The notes: generated by a model not told the origin, from the letters alone. A stretch of 64,000 nt of DNA from Myxococcus xanthus (GCF_900106535.1 NZ_FNOH01000003.1:682001-746000); one strand, 5' to 3'; counted from the stretch's first letter, positions 52,404-61,582 are shown. Numbers and translations: made by a program.

Positions 52404-52939
52404 AACACCGTGGGTTGCTGCTGTGGGCCGCCCTCGCCACGTCCGGGTGCATCAGCGCACCGGAGATTGTCATGGTGGACCGCGCGACGGCGCTCGAGGA
52501 ACAGGCCTCGGGCTCGTTCAAGGACGTGGAGCAGCGGCTGGCTCGCGCGGGCATGAATCCCACGCCGGTGCCATTCACACCCAATCAACTGGAAGAGCTG
52601 GGCATCCAGCCCACGCCGCTGGTGGAGAACATCGGCAGGACGCCCGCGGACCGCGTTGACGACCTGCTCCGTCGCCACTGCGTGGGCGAAGGGCGGGACG
52701 GGCTGCTGGTGAATACCCGGCGCCGCTGCCAGGCCGGGCGAATGACAGCCGACGACGTGGCCCTGGTCGAGCGGGTGAATCGCTCCCGTCAGTTGCTCTG
52801 GAAGTGGATGCGGTCGGCCCGCCCCGACGTCCCGGAAGAGACGCTGCGCCGGAACTGGCACAAGGTGCACGCGGAGGGTGTCGTCTGCGGCGGTTGGGTC
52901 GAGGCCGAGGATGGGACCTGGGGAGAGAAGCAGTGCTGA
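52400..52939 (+). CDS. YdbL-like (DUF1318) lipoprotein
   Basis: Starting at the ATGA overlap gives a 179-residue protein with a short signal and lipobox-like LATSGC (Cys 16; Thr at -3 is not ideal). After an Ala/Glu-rich linker, the C-terminal ~90 residues follow the DUF1318/YdbL pattern: VGEGRDGLL, then VERVNRSR, then GGWVEAEDGTW near the end. YdbL proteins are periplasmic partners of YdbH in lipid transport. Four Cys in the C-terminal half may form disulfides. The gene overlaps the following gene by 7 bases. The family call rests on motif resemblance and on the neighbouring YdbH-like protein. Confidence 0.75.
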   Translation: MKHRGLLLWAALATSGCISAPEIVMVDRATALEEQASGSFKDVEQRLARAGMNPTPVPFTPNQLEELGIQPTPLVENIGRTPADRVDDLLRRHCVGEGRDGLLVNTRRRCQAGRMTADDVALVERVNRSRQLLWKWMRSARPDVPEETLRRNWHKVHAEGVVCGGWVEAEDGTWGEKQC

Positions 52940-55900
52940 CGCGGCGGAGACGGGGCGTCGTGGCCCTGGTGACGCTGATCGCGGGGAGCGTCTGGGCGCA
53001 GGACGATGAGAACGATGGAGGACTGCGCACGCCCACCCGGCTCACCGTGGGCGTGGGCGACCAGTTCCTGGGGCAGTTGGCGCCTGATGGGAACACGTTG
53101 ATCTTCGCGTCCAACCGCAGCATCGCGACCGAAATCTTCACGCAGGACCTGGAGCGCGGACGCGAGCGCCGGCTGTTCGACGAAGGCGCGGATGTCACCT
53201 GGCCGCGCATCAGTCCCGACGGCAAGCACCTGCTCTACATCTCGTTCCGCAACCAGGCCGGTGGCCAGCTTTGCGTGCGCGAGTTGCCCACCGCGAAAGA
53301 GCGCAGGTGTCTCGAAGGAGACGCCAACGCCCTCCAGGCGGAGTGGATGGACGCGTCGCACATCGCGCTGGTGAGCCGGACCACCATCCAGGGCGACCTC
53401 CACCTGTCGCGCGTCGAGCTGGGCGGCGAGTGGCGCGTGACGCCCCTGCTCGAGCGGAACCTGACCAGCCCGACCCTCTCCCCCGATGGGCGCTGGCTGG
53501 TGTACGTCCCCATCGAGCGCTCCGTGCGGCAGGTGGGCCCCGGCTTCGCCGCGCGCGCCGCGCCCCATCTGGAGGCGCTGCGCCTGGATGCCCCCGGCGC
53601 GAAGCCCGTCCCGCTGTCGCTCGACATCCCGGGGCAGACGGGACAGCCGACGTTCTCCCGGGATGGGCGCTACCTGTACGTGGTGCAGTTCTTCACGGAC
53701 TCGAATGCGGATGGCGTCATCGATGCCAGCGACAGCGGCGTGCTGTTCCGGGTGCCATTCGCGACGGAGCGTGACGACGCCGCCGAGCAAGCCGCCGCCG
53801 CCAATCCGGACCAGCTCACCAGTGCCTCCTGGAACTGCCAGTACCCGGCGCCCGCGGCCACGGCTCTGGCGGCGACCTGTTCACGCGCGCAGTCCCTGGA
53901 CGTGTACCAGATGCCGCTGGATGGCCAGGTCCCCAGTGCCTGGGATGCACGCCGGCTCAGCGAAGAGCTGAGGATGGTGGGCCGCCGCGCCGATGAGCTG
54001 CTGCTCTATCGCCACCGGCTGCTGCTCGAGACGCGGCCCAGACTTCGCCGCCTGCTGATGATGCGCATGAGCATGCTGCACCTGGCCTACGAGGACTTCA
54101 GCGCGGCGGAGTTCTACGCCCGCCACCTGGGCTCGGTGAGCGACCCCGCCACCGCGGGCCTGGAGGAACCGCTCCGCGTCCTCATCGAACACCGGCGAGC
54201 CATGAAGGAGCGCGAGCGGGGCCGCATGGTGGAGGAGCTGAGTGTCGCGGAGCAGAAGCGCATGGCCGCGCTGGATCCCGCGAACGCGCCCAGCCCCGCG
54301 GCCGCTGTCTTCCAGCGCGTGGTGCGCAGTGAGCTGGCGGATGACGCGGGTGACTTCACGCGGGCCCGGAAGGAGCTGGAGGCGGCCGAAATCGCCGACA
54401 CCACGCCGCGCGCGGTGCTGGAGGCGTACCACGCGCGAGCAGACGCGCTGTACCGGAAGCTCCATGAGCGCGAGCCCTTGATTGAAGCGGGCCGGCGGCT
54501 CTCCGAGCACCGCATCTTCCCGGCCGACGACCAGCTCGACTTCGCTCGCGCCGCGGTCCGCGCCCTGTACCGGGGACGCCCCTACGACGAGGCGGACGCG
54601 GCGATGGCGCAGGCACTCACGACAGCGCCCGTTGGTTCGGCCTACGCGTACGCGCTGGAGCTGGGCCGCCACATCAATGCGCTCCGAAGCGAGCGGCCTC
54701 CTCGTGCCGTGCGGGAGGCGCTGCTCGGATTCTACCGGCAGCAGAAGGACCCGCTGCGCAGACGGGTCCTGGTTCAGGACGCCGTGGAGCGGGCGGCGGG
54801 GCTCGGCGCCGATGGCATCATGGAATCGCTGGCGATGGTCTACGTCGACGACACGCCACCGGGGAGCGAGGAGCGACGCCGCGCCGAGCGGCTCTTTCGC
54901 CGCGCAATAATGGGCCGCGCCTACCGGCGGCTGGCGCGGCAACGCCAGGACATGGCGCGTGCGGACTTCGACCTGGTGACGCAGCGGACGGGCTCGCTGG
55001 AGAGCGCCGTCGAAGCCATGAACCTGCGCTTGCGAGCCGGCGTCAGTCCGGATGTGGTGGAGAAGGAAGTCACCACCACCGCTCCGAACATGGCGAAGCC
55101 GCTCGCGCACTTCGTGAAGGCCTACGTCACCGCGCGCCAGCTCTCCAAGTTGGAGGGGGATGCCCATGCGCAGGCCGTGACCTCGGCGGTGAGGGAGCTG
55201 CGTGCCGCGTGGCCGGAGCTGAAGAACCAGCGCGTGGTGCAGGCGCTCCTGGGCGCCATCCATCACGAGGACTTCCTGCGCAACCGCAACCCCGCCGCCG
55301 CCGAGCGCGCCAACCGCTACTACATGGTGGCCCTGGACCTGATGCGGAACAACGTCCGCTACCGGGCCATGATTCTCGGCGCGCTGGGGCTGCTGCACAC
55401 GCAGGTGGGCAACTTCCACATCGCCCTGGGCTACCTCGAACAGCGGGACAAGCTGCCGTACGCGGACAATTGGGCGGGGCTCGCGGTGTCCATGGCGCGG
55501 GCCCACGCGCTGCTCCACGTCGACCGTGAAGCCGACGCGGCCCAGGCGGCGGACAAGGCCCTGGCCATGGTGGAGACCACGCAGCGGCTGTCCAGGTTCC
55601 TCCCGCTGGCCCTGGACCGCGCCGCGCTCTACAACCTCGCCGCGGGCCGCTTCGAACGGGCGCTGACGCTCTATGACCGGGAGCTGCCGCTCGTGGAAGC
55701 GAGCCCCCAGGACGAAGAGGGCCTGCGCAACCGGATGGTGGTGCGGCTGGCGCGCGGCGCAGCGGCGCTGGGTGCTGGTCAGCCGCAGCGGACCTTGGAG
55801 GACCTGGAGCAGGTCGAGCGAGACCTGGCGACGCCCGGTGTCCGGAGCGCGTTGAAGTGGGCCCACTCCACGCCGGAGCATGTCCTGCGCTCCTACCGCC

Positions 55901-56379
55901 TCATCGCCTCGGGCCTGCGCGCGAACGCGGAGACCCGGCTGGGACGCCTGGACGCCGCGGCGCGGGCGCTCGAAACGCGGCGCAAGCTGTACCTTGCGCA
56001 GTTCGACCAGTTGGACCGCGATGAGGACATCCGCGCCGTGACGCTGGCGGAGCTGCGGCTGGCGGAGAACGCGGTGGACCAGCAGGACCCGGCACAGGCG
56101 GCGCGCTGGCTGGGCGAGGCGTTGAAGCACTCCGACTCGCTGGTCGCGCGGACGCACGCGAACGTCGATCCGGGGCAACTGGACGTGCTCTGGTTCGCGG
56201 CACAGTTGAATGTGAAGGGCGACGGAGGCTTGCCCTTCGACGTGCCTCAGCGACTGGGCAAGGCGCGCCGCACCCTGGTCGAGCTGCGTGACCCGGCCTG
56301 GCGTTCGTACCTGGCGTGGTTCGAAATCTACGCTGCGCTCGCGGCGCCCGCCGCCGAGGAGGCCCGTTCGGCCCCGTAG
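52933..56379 (+). CDS. Exported PD40 beta-propeller protein with long helical-repeat region
   Basis: GTG at 52933, behind GGGAGAG and overlapping the previous gene, gives a 1148-residue protein with a signal peptide ending near SVWA-Q. Residues ~25-300 hold PD40/TolB-like blades (LAPDGNTLIFASN, ISPDGKHLLYIS, LSPDGRWLVYVP, FSRDGRYLYVV), the fourth followed by an EF-hand-like DSNADGVIDASD calcium motif. The rest is helical with TPR-like pairs, including stretches rich in Ala, Arg and Tyr around residues 790-1050. This suggests a periplasmic or surface scaffold with a propeller for binding and helical repeats for protein contacts. I do not recognise a catalytic domain. Position behind YdbH/YdbL-like genes suggests an envelope function. 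Confidence 0.8.
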   Translation: MLTRRRRGVVALVTLIAGSVWAQDDENDGGLRTPTRLTVGVGDQFLGQLAPDGNTLIFASNRSIATEIFTQDLERGRERRLFDEGADVTWPRISPDGKHLLYISFRNQAGGQLCVRELPTAKERRCLEGDANALQAEWMDASHIALVSRTTIQGDLHLSRVELGGEWRVTPLLERNLTSPTLSPDGRWLVYVPIERSVRQVGPGFAARAAPHLEALRLDAPGAKPVPLSLDIPGQTGQPTFSRDGRYLYVVQFFTDSNADGVIDASDSGVLFRVPFATERDDAAEQAAAANPDQLTSASWNCQYPAPAATALAATCSRAQSLDVYQMPLDGQVPSAWDARRLSEELRMVGRRADELLLYRHRLLLETRPRLRRLLMMRMSMLHLAYEDFSAAEFYARHLGSVSDPATAGLEEPLRVLIEHRRAMKERERGRMVEELSVAEQKRMAALDPANAPSPAAAVFQRVVRSELADDAGDFTRARKELEAAEIADTTPRAVLEAYHARADALYRKLHEREPLIEAGRRLSEHRIFPADDQLDFARAAVRALYRGRPYDEADAAMAQALTTAPVGSAYAYALELGRHINALRSERPPRAVREALLGFYRQQKDPLRRRVLVQDAVERAAGLGADGIMESLAMVYVDDTPPGSEERRRAERLFRRAIMGRAYRRLARQRQDMARADFDLVTQRTGSLESAVEAMNLRLRAGVSPDVVEKEVTTTAPNMAKPLAHFVKAYVTARQLSKLEGDAHAQAVTSAVRELRAAWPELKNQRVVQALLGAIHHEDFLRNRNPAAAERANRYYMVALDLMRNNVRYRAMILGALGLLHTQVGNFHIALGYLEQRDKLPYADNWAGLAVSMARAHALLHVDREADAAQAADKALAMVETTQRLSRFLPLALDRAALYNLAAGRFERALTLYDRELPLVEASPQDEEGLRNRMVVRLARGAAALGAGQPQRTLEDLEQVERDLATPGVRSALKWAHSTPEHVLRSYRLIASGLRANAETRLGRLDAAARALETRRKLYLAQFDQLDRDEDIRAVTLAELRLAENAVDQQDPAQAARWLGEALKHSDSLVARTHANVDPGQLDVLWFAAQLNVKGDGGLPFDVPQRLGKARRTLVELRDPAWRSYLAWFEIYAALAAPAAEEARSAP

Positions 56380-56419
56380 GCCGCGCCCCAGGGCTCCCGG
56401 TGCTCCAAGGCGAGCGGGC

Positions 56420-57229
56420 TCAGGCGGGCAGCGCGCGTGACAGCGCCTGCCGTACCGCCGCGCGCACGGGCGCGGGGACCTCATCCCCGGGGATGCGCCG
56501 GCACAGGGACACCGTGCGCTTGAGCGCGTCACACGCGTCGCTGCAGCGGGGGCAGCGGGACAGATGGTCCTCCAGGCGCACACAGGCGGCCTGGTCCACC
56601 TCCTCCGCGGCGAACTCCGACAGCTCCTGCGCCAGCTCCGGACACCCCGCGCCCTGTCCGTGGGCGCCCTCCCCCAGGAGGGTGGCGAGGTGCTCGCGCA
56701 TCTGGAGCCGCGCGCGGTGCAACCGGCTCTTGAGCGCACGCACCTCGATGCCCACCACGCTGGCCGCGTCCTCGGCCGTGAGCCCCTCCACGTCCCGGAG
56801 GATGAGCACCTCTCGATGCGCCTCCGGCAGCGCGAGGATGGCCGCCTGCAACACCTCGCCCATCTGCCGCGCGTGGGAGACCATGTCCGGCGTCGCCTCC
56901 TCCGCCGCGACGTTCGTGGCCGCGGGCGAGTCGAGCGGCTGGAAGTCCTCCGGCGCGCCGACGCGACGGCGGCGCAGGCGGAAGCAGTGCGTGCGGGCCA
57001 CCTGGTACAACCAGGTGGACAGCGCCGCGTCCCCCCGAAACGCGTGGATGCCCCGGAAGGCGGAGAACAGCGTCTCCTGGAGGACCTCCATGGCGTCCTC
57101 CTCGGAGCCGCACATGCGCAGGCCAAATCGGTACACCTGCTTCTCATGGCGGGCGAGGACCTCGTCCAGGGCCTTGTCGTCGCCAGCGCGCGCGGCCTCC
57201 ATCAACTGCTCATCGGTTCGCGTCGACAT
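56420..57229 (-). CDS. ECF sigma factor fused to a C-terminal zinc-finger (anti-sigma-like) domain
   Basis: The 269-residue protein has sigma region 2 (FRGDAALSTWLYQVARTHCFR near residue 65-85) and region 4 (LPEAHREVLILRDVEGLTAEDAA, then RALKSRLHRARLQMREHL near 150-180). After that comes a cysteine-rich tail of about 85 residues with CPEL and HLSRCPRC, the zinc-binding anti-sigma pattern normally found on a separate protein. Such fusions may sense redox or metal state and self-inhibit. It converges with the propeller gene on the plus strand, 40 bases apart, and lies 84 bases downstream of the porin-like gene on the same strand. A spacer dyad sits before it. Confidence 0.9.
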   Translation of the reverse strand: MSTRTDEQLMEAARAGDDKALDEVLARHEKQVYRFGLRMCGSEEDAMEVLQETLFSAFRGIHAFRGDAALSTWLYQVARTHCFRLRRRRVGAPEDFQPLDSPAATNVAAEEATPDMVSHARQMGEVLQAAILALPEAHREVLILRDVEGLTAEDAASVVGIEVRALKSRLHRARLQMREHLATLLGEGAHGQGAGCPELAQELSEFAAEEVDQAACVRLEDHLSRCPRCSDACDALKRTVSLCRRIPGDEVPAPVRAAVRQALSRALPA

Positions 57230-57277
57230 CCGCCCTTCGCCTCCTCATCGGAAGAACGCCCAGTCACCAGGATGCCT

Positions 57278-57295
57278 TCCTGGATGGCGCCAGGA
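57278..57295. repeat. Inverted repeat TCCTGG-N6-CCAGGA upstream of the sigma-factor gene
   Basis: Perfect 6-base arms lie 50-65 bases before the sigma start; a further CCAGGA half-site sits just to the left (about 57267). It may be an operator for the sigma gene or part of a terminator for the porin-like gene. Evidence is limited to the symmetry. Confidence 0.4.
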
Positions 57296-57313
57296 GGTTA
57301 CATCGCGCAAGAC

Positions 57314-58390
57314 CTAGCGCCGGTGCTGAAGCGACAGGCCGAGATGCCCCCCGGACGCGGCGTGCCCGGGAGGCCGCCAGCTCCCGCCCAGCGTGGCTCG
57401 AAGCGCCTGCCGACGGAGATACCAACTGAGCCCGGCATCCAGCCGCGCCCCGCCCGGGGCGTCCGCCAGGGCGCCGCCCGTGACTCGCGCCACCAGCGCC
57501 CACGGCTCGAGCACCGTGGCCCCCGGCCCCGGCAGGTTGAGGCCCGCGCGGACGTGAGCGAGCAGCGCGTGTCCCTGGGGGGATGCTACCTGGTGGAGCT
57601 CGGCCGAGAGCACCAGCGGGCGCAGGCGCAGGAGCGCGTCCACGCCCCAGGAGCGTGCGTCGCCCCCGGGCTCCGTGCTCCCTTGCAGGGCCAGGGTGAG
57701 GCCCGGCCGAAGGCCGAAGTCATTCATGGGCAGGCTGAGGGAATACACATCCGCCTCGGGTGCGCCCAGGGTGAGCGCGGCGCGGGCCACGAGCAGCGGC
57801 GGTCGCCATGCCCCCTCCGGCCCGGGGCGGTACACCACCACGCCCGAATCATAGCGCACGCTCCAGCCCTCCCCCCGGAGCAGGCCCCCCACGTCCACCC
57901 CTGGCGCGCGCCCCGACTCCGTCCCGGTGAGGTGCTCGCGCAGGGGGCCTTGTGTGATGGCCTTGTCCAGCGAGTCCACCTCGAAGCCACTGGTGAGGCT
58001 CTCCCGGCCTACCTGCGGCCGGAACAGCCCCACGCTCAGCCAGGCACGCTGGGGCATCACGGTGAAGGTGACGCTGGCCTCATGGAGGGCCAGCGGCGGC
58101 CCCTGGAGCGGACCGGGCAGGAGGACGAGCCGGTCGAACGACACCTCCAGTCCGCCCCGCACCCACGGCGACCCGGTCAGGTGGAGCCCCACCCGCCCAC
58201 GTCGCAGGCTCACGGCGGCGGCGCCCGCGGCGCTCAGCCCCTGGTCGATTCGGAGCTGGAGCGCCTCCCTGAATTCCAGCCGCGGCCCCTCCTCCACCAC
58301 CTCCTCGGCCCGGCCCGGCCGCGCCATGCCGGCCAGGGCCAGGAGACAGAGGGACAGCACGGTCCGCGTCCTGCGCGTCGCGCGCTCCAT
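57314..58390 (-). CDS. Exported porin-like outer-membrane protein
   Basis: With ATG at 58390 (GTG at 58399 is possible) the product is 358 residues. A signal peptide (LSLCLLALAGMA...GRA-EE) is followed by alternating polar/apolar strands that look like a beta barrel, including GLFRPQVGRESLTSGFEVDSLDKA, the kind of segment seen in phosphate-selective (OprO/OprP-like) porins, and it ends with a terminal strand (LGLSLQHRR) without the usual terminal Phe. It sits 15 bases after a DsrE-like exported protein and near a YeiH-type transporter, so it may pass sulfur anions across the outer membrane. That substrate is inferred from neighbours only. Confidence 0.65.
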   Translation of the reverse strand: MERATRRTRTVLSLCLLALAGMARPGRAEEVVEEGPRLEFREALQLRIDQGLSAAGAAAVSLRRGRVGLHLTGSPWVRGGLEVSFDRLVLLPGPLQGPPLALHEASVTFTVMPQRAWLSVGLFRPQVGRESLTSGFEVDSLDKAITQGPLREHLTGTESGRAPGVDVGGLLRGEGWSVRYDSGVVVYRPGPEGAWRPPLLVARAALTLGAPEADVYSLSLPMNDFGLRPGLTLALQGSTEPGGDARSWGVDALLRLRPLVLSAELHQVASPQGHALLAHVRAGLNLPGPGATVLEPWALVARVTGGALADAPGGARLDAGLSWYLRRQALRATLGGSWRPPGHAASGGHLGLSLQHRR

Positions 58391-58405
58391 GGGGGCCACG
58401 ACTCG

Positions 58406-58867
58406 CTAGTAGCGGATGACCTGGTAGCCCTCGGCCACCAGGCGCGACAGCTCCGCCACGCCATCGTCCACCACGTCAGCCTGGGGCTGGAGCTTCTTCG
58501 GGTCGATGCCAAACTTCTGCAGCGCGGTGCCGCACGCCACCAGCCGCACGCCAGCGGCCTTCGCCGCCTGGGCCGCCTCACGGACCTCCGCCGGCACGGC
58601 CTTCACCGTCGGGTCCAGCGCCACCACCGCGCGGCCGTAGGTGAGCCACACCACGTCCGAGAGGTAGCCCGACTCCTTGGCGTTCTTCACGTGCCGGAGG
58701 GAGCTGGAGAGGGTGCCGAGGTCCTCCAGGCCCGTGGTGGCCACGAAGACGAGCTTGCCCTGGCGAGCGGGCACCTCCTTCTTCGCGGGCTGGGACGGCG
58801 GCGCGGCGAGCGAGGCCAGGGGCGCGGTGACGAGCGCGATGACGAGCAACGGCAGGAAGCGATTCAT
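58406..58867 (-). CDS. Exported DsrE/DsrF-like family protein
   Basis: ATG at 58867 (MNRFLPLL) gives 153 residues with a signal peptide (VIALVTAPLASLA) and a DsrE-like fold: KLVFVATTGLEDLGT first strand, AVVALDPTVKAV, LVACGTALQKFGI with the Cys typical of sulfur-relay members, and a C-terminal GYQVIRY strand. Family proteins bind or pass sulfane sulfur, usually in the cytoplasm; the signal peptide here would put it in the periplasm. Longer in-frame ORF starts lack family features. It lies between the YeiH-type transporter and porin-like genes on the same strand. Confidence 0.8.
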   Translation of the reverse strand: MNRFLPLLVIALVTAPLASLAAPPSQPAKKEVPARQGKLVFVATTGLEDLGTLSSSLRHVKNAKESGYLSDVVWLTYGRAVVALDPTVKAVPAEVREAAQAAKAAGVRLVACGTALQKFGIDPKKLQPQADVVDDGVAELSRLVAEGYQVIRY

Positions 58868-58910
58868 CTGGATGGACTCCGATGTGGTTCGAGGACGACG
58901 GGTTCGAGGA

Positions 58911-59987
58911 CTACTGGATGGACAGCACATGGATGAGCCCCCAGGCGGCCAGCGCGAGGGCGGCGAAGCCAACGAGGCCCGCGTAGACGACCCGCATGCC
59001 CGCGCGGCGGACCATGCTCAGGTGGGTGCCAAGCCCCATGGCCGCCATGGCCATCACCATGAGGAAGACGCTGGCGGTGGAGAGCCACGCCTTGGCGGCG
59101 GCGGGCAACACGCCCACCGTGCCCAGCACGCCCACCGCGAGGAAGCCGATGACGAACCACGGAATGGGTGGCTCCTTCAGCGAATAGCGCACCTGCCCGC
59201 CCGCGCCGGAGACCAGCCCCAGCACCACGAGCGCGGGGGCCAGCAGCACCACGCGGGTGAGCTTGACCAGCGTGCCCAGGTCCCCGGCGGAGGTGCCCCA
59301 GGTGAAGGCCGCGGCCATCACCTGCGCCACCTCATGCAACGTGGCGCCCGACAGGATGGCGAGTTGCGCGGTGCTCAGCCCCAGCAGCGGCCCCACGAAG
59401 ACGTAGAAGAGGACGCCCACCGTGCCCAGGATTCCGCACAGCCCCACCGCCAGCGTGGTGTCCTCCTCCTCCGCGCGGGTGACGGAGCTGGCGGCCACCA
59501 CCGCGCTGGCGCCACAAATGGAAGTCCCCACCGCCAGCAGCGTGCCCAGCTTCTCCGGCACGCCGAAGCGCTTCGTCACCCAGCGGATGCCCAGAATGCC
59601 GCCGACGATGACGGCCAGGGCCAGCAGCAGCACGCGAGGGCCCACCTTCGCCACCAGCCCGAAGTCGAGCCGCGCGCCCATCAACACGATGCCCAACCGC
59701 AGCACCGTGCGCGCCGAGTAGCGCGTGCCCTCCATCAGGCCGGGGGCCAGCCCCAGGGCCGTCCGCAGTGAGATGCCAATCAGCAGGGCCACCGTGAGGG
59801 GCCCCACCACCTTGAGGCCGGGGAGTGTGGCCAGCCCGTAGCTGACCACCGCCAGACCAGCGGCGAGCCCGAGCCCCGGCAGCCGCCGGCGCCAGGGGCC
59901 TCCAGGCGGAGGCGCGGCGGAAATCGAGTCGGAAGTGGCGAGAGGTGCAGTCATTTCAGGGGGACGGTGGGGGGAAGTCGCGCTCAC
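58911..59987 (-). CDS. YeiH-family putative anion/sulfur transporter
   Basis: The 358-residue protein has about ten membrane helices and the family marks AVGTSICGASAVVA and GATLHEVAQVMAA. YeiH/UPF0324 proteins are annotated as putative sulfate or sulfite exporters; the true substrate is uncertain. The start GTG 59987 overlaps the metallophosphatase stop (GTGA); an ATG at 59954 is an alternative. The rhodanese, DsrE-like and SoxB-like neighbours fit a sulfur role. Confidence 0.88.
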   Translation of the reverse strand: MSATSPHRPPEMTAPLATSDSISAAPPPGGPWRRRLPGLGLAAGLAVVSYGLATLPGLKVVGPLTVALLIGISLRTALGLAPGLMEGTRYSARTVLRLGIVLMGARLDFGLVAKVGPRVLLLALAVIVGGILGIRWVTKRFGVPEKLGTLLAVGTSICGASAVVAASSVTRAEEEDTTLAVGLCGILGTVGVLFYVFVGPLLGLSTAQLAILSGATLHEVAQVMAAAFTWGTSAGDLGTLVKLTRVVLLAPALVVLGLVSGAGGQVRYSLKEPPIPWFVIGFLAVGVLGTVGVLPAAAKAWLSTASVFLMVMAMAAMGLGTHLSMVRRAGMRVVYAGLVGFAALALAAWGLIHVLSIQ

Positions 59988-61582
59988 GGTTGAACCTGCT
60001 GGGTGCGGAGCACGGCCGGCAGGTCCAGGCCCACCGCGCGGCCCTCCAGCGACTCGCGCAGTCGCGGCTTGCCAGCGAGGAAGCGGCGCACCGCCTCGTG
60101 CGCGTCCATGTCGAGCACCTGCGGATCCTGGACCCCGGGGATGCGGCAGAGCATGTCCGGCGAGTCCCCCTCCCGCTCGCAGGCCGTCACGGTGTAGAGG
60201 CGCTCATCCACCACCGGCTCGCCAGCGACCTCCAGGGCGAGGAGGCGCTGCCCCTTGGGGGCCTCCGAGCGGAAGCGCACCGTCATCCCCGAGGGGCGCG
60301 GCAGCCACCCGCCGAAGCGCTTCTCCGGGTCCTTCGCGAAAACGTTCTCCAGCTCCTGCTCCCAGAAGGCGCGAAGCTGACGGCCACTCACCTTGCCCGT
60401 CTTCAGCTTGTTGGTGATGGGAAAGAAGTTCCACAGGTCCGCCTCACGCACGGGCCCGGGCAGCAGCGGCGTGCCGAAGCGGAAGCCGTTGGAGAGGCCA
60501 ATCTCCGTCCCGCCAGCGGCGCGGATGGCGTCAGCCAGCACGTTGTCCAGCGGGTTCTCCACCACCGCGTAGCGCGCGAGCGTCACGTCGGTGTGCCCCA
60601 CCGGCGAGGACAGCTGCTCGTCATAAGGCGCGAGCGCGGCGTCCACGAGCCGCGCCATCTCCGGGTCCTCGGGGAAGCGCGACGCGGTCAGCTCGATGAG
60701 CTCCCAGCGGCGGTCCACCACCTTCCCGTCCTCCAGCCACAAGTCCATCCGGCCGAGGAAGGAGCCGAAGGCGCCGGGCTCCACCACCCAGCTTCCGCCC
60801 TGCTCGATGGGGACATAGGTGCGCTCATGCGTGTCGCTGGACAGGTGGGCGTCCACGCCCGGCACCCGGGCGGCGATCCCCACGGCCTTGGCGAGCCCCA
60901 CGTGCGACATCAAGAGCACCACCTGGGCGCCCTCGCGCTCGCGCACCTCGCGCACCAGCTCCGGCAGCGCCTCCGGGCCGTCGTAGCGCAGCCCCTTGCT
61001 GTACCCCGGGGGCTGACGGCGCGGGACGTCCGGGTCCGTGAAGCCCACCACGGCCACCTTCACCCCGCCCACCTCCTTCACCAGGTACGGCGGGAAGAGC
61101 CGTTCACCGCTGGCCGCGTCACGCAGGTTGGCAGCGAAGAGCGGATGCTTCAGCTCACGCGCGCGCTGGCGCAGCACCGCGGGGCCGTACACCACCTCCC
61201 AGTTGCCGGGCACCGCGCCGTCCAGCCCGAGCGCATTGAGCGGTTCGATGAGGACGCCGCCCTCGGTGAGAGCAGCCGCGCCCGAACCTTGAATCGTGTC
61301 GCCGGCGTCGAGCACCAGCACGTCACCACCGCGCTCGGCCCGAATCTGTTGGATGGCGGCGGCGACGCGGGCGAATCCGCCCGCCATCTCGATGCGCTCC
61401 TTCCCATCGTTCCAGAAGAGCTCCGGGTGGGCGCGCAGTTGCGCGTGCAGGTCCGCCACGTAGATGACGGTGAGCTGCTGGCGCTGAGACGTGGGAGCGC
61501 TGGCGGTGACCGGAGGCCGGGATGAAGCACAGCCTGAGGCCAGGACGAGCAGCGCGCCGAGCGCGGACAGGAGACGGGACAT
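59984..61582 (-). CDS. SoxB/5'-nucleotidase-like metallophosphatase lipoprotein
   Basis: The 532-residue protein has a lipobox (LVLASGC, Cys near 18). The metallophosphatase half has VADLHAQL, DAGDTIQGSG, GNWEVVYG, LLMSHVGL and SSDTHERT; the last replaces the usual first His of GHTH with Asp, and GNWE replaces the catalytic GNHE, which resembles the HWE of SoxB thiosulfohydrolases. The second half is a 5'-nucleotidase C-terminal domain (ENPLDNVLADAI, LSNGFRFGT, FFPITNKL). It could hydrolyse nucleotides or act on sulfane sulfur as SoxB does. The sulfur-linked neighbours favour the latter, but this is inference. No SoxXA or SoxYZ is in the window. Confidence 0.8.
   Translation of the reverse strand: MSRLLSALGALLVLASGCASSRPPVTASAPTSQRQQLTVIYVADLHAQLRAHPELFWNDGKERIEMAGGFARVAAAIQQIRAERGGDVLVLDAGDTIQGSGAAALTEGGVLIEPLNALGLDGAVPGNWEVVYGPAVLRQRARELKHPLFAANLRDAASGERLFPPYLVKEVGGVKVAVVGFTDPDVPRRQPPGYSKGLRYDGPEALPELVREVREREGAQVVLLMSHVGLAKAVGIAARVPGVDAHLSSDTHERTYVPIEQGGSWVVEPGAFGSFLGRMDLWLEDGKVVDRRWELIELTASRFPEDPEMARLVDAALAPYDEQLSSPVGHTDVTLARYAVVENPLDNVLADAIRAAGGTEIGLSNGFRFGTPLLPGPVREADLWNFFPITNKLKTGKVSGRQLRAFWEQELENVFAKDPEKRFGGWLPRPSGMTVRFRSEAPKGQRLLALEVAGEPVVDERLYTVTACEREGDSPDMLCRIPGVQDPQVLDMDAHEAVRRFLAGKPRLRESLEGRAVGLDLPAVLRTQQVQP

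Noticed and set aside
53881-57147. 1088-residue minus-strand ORF overlapping the propeller gene and the sigma gene
   Set aside because: It runs through two well-supported genes in another frame and has only low-complexity Arg/Ser/Gln composition.
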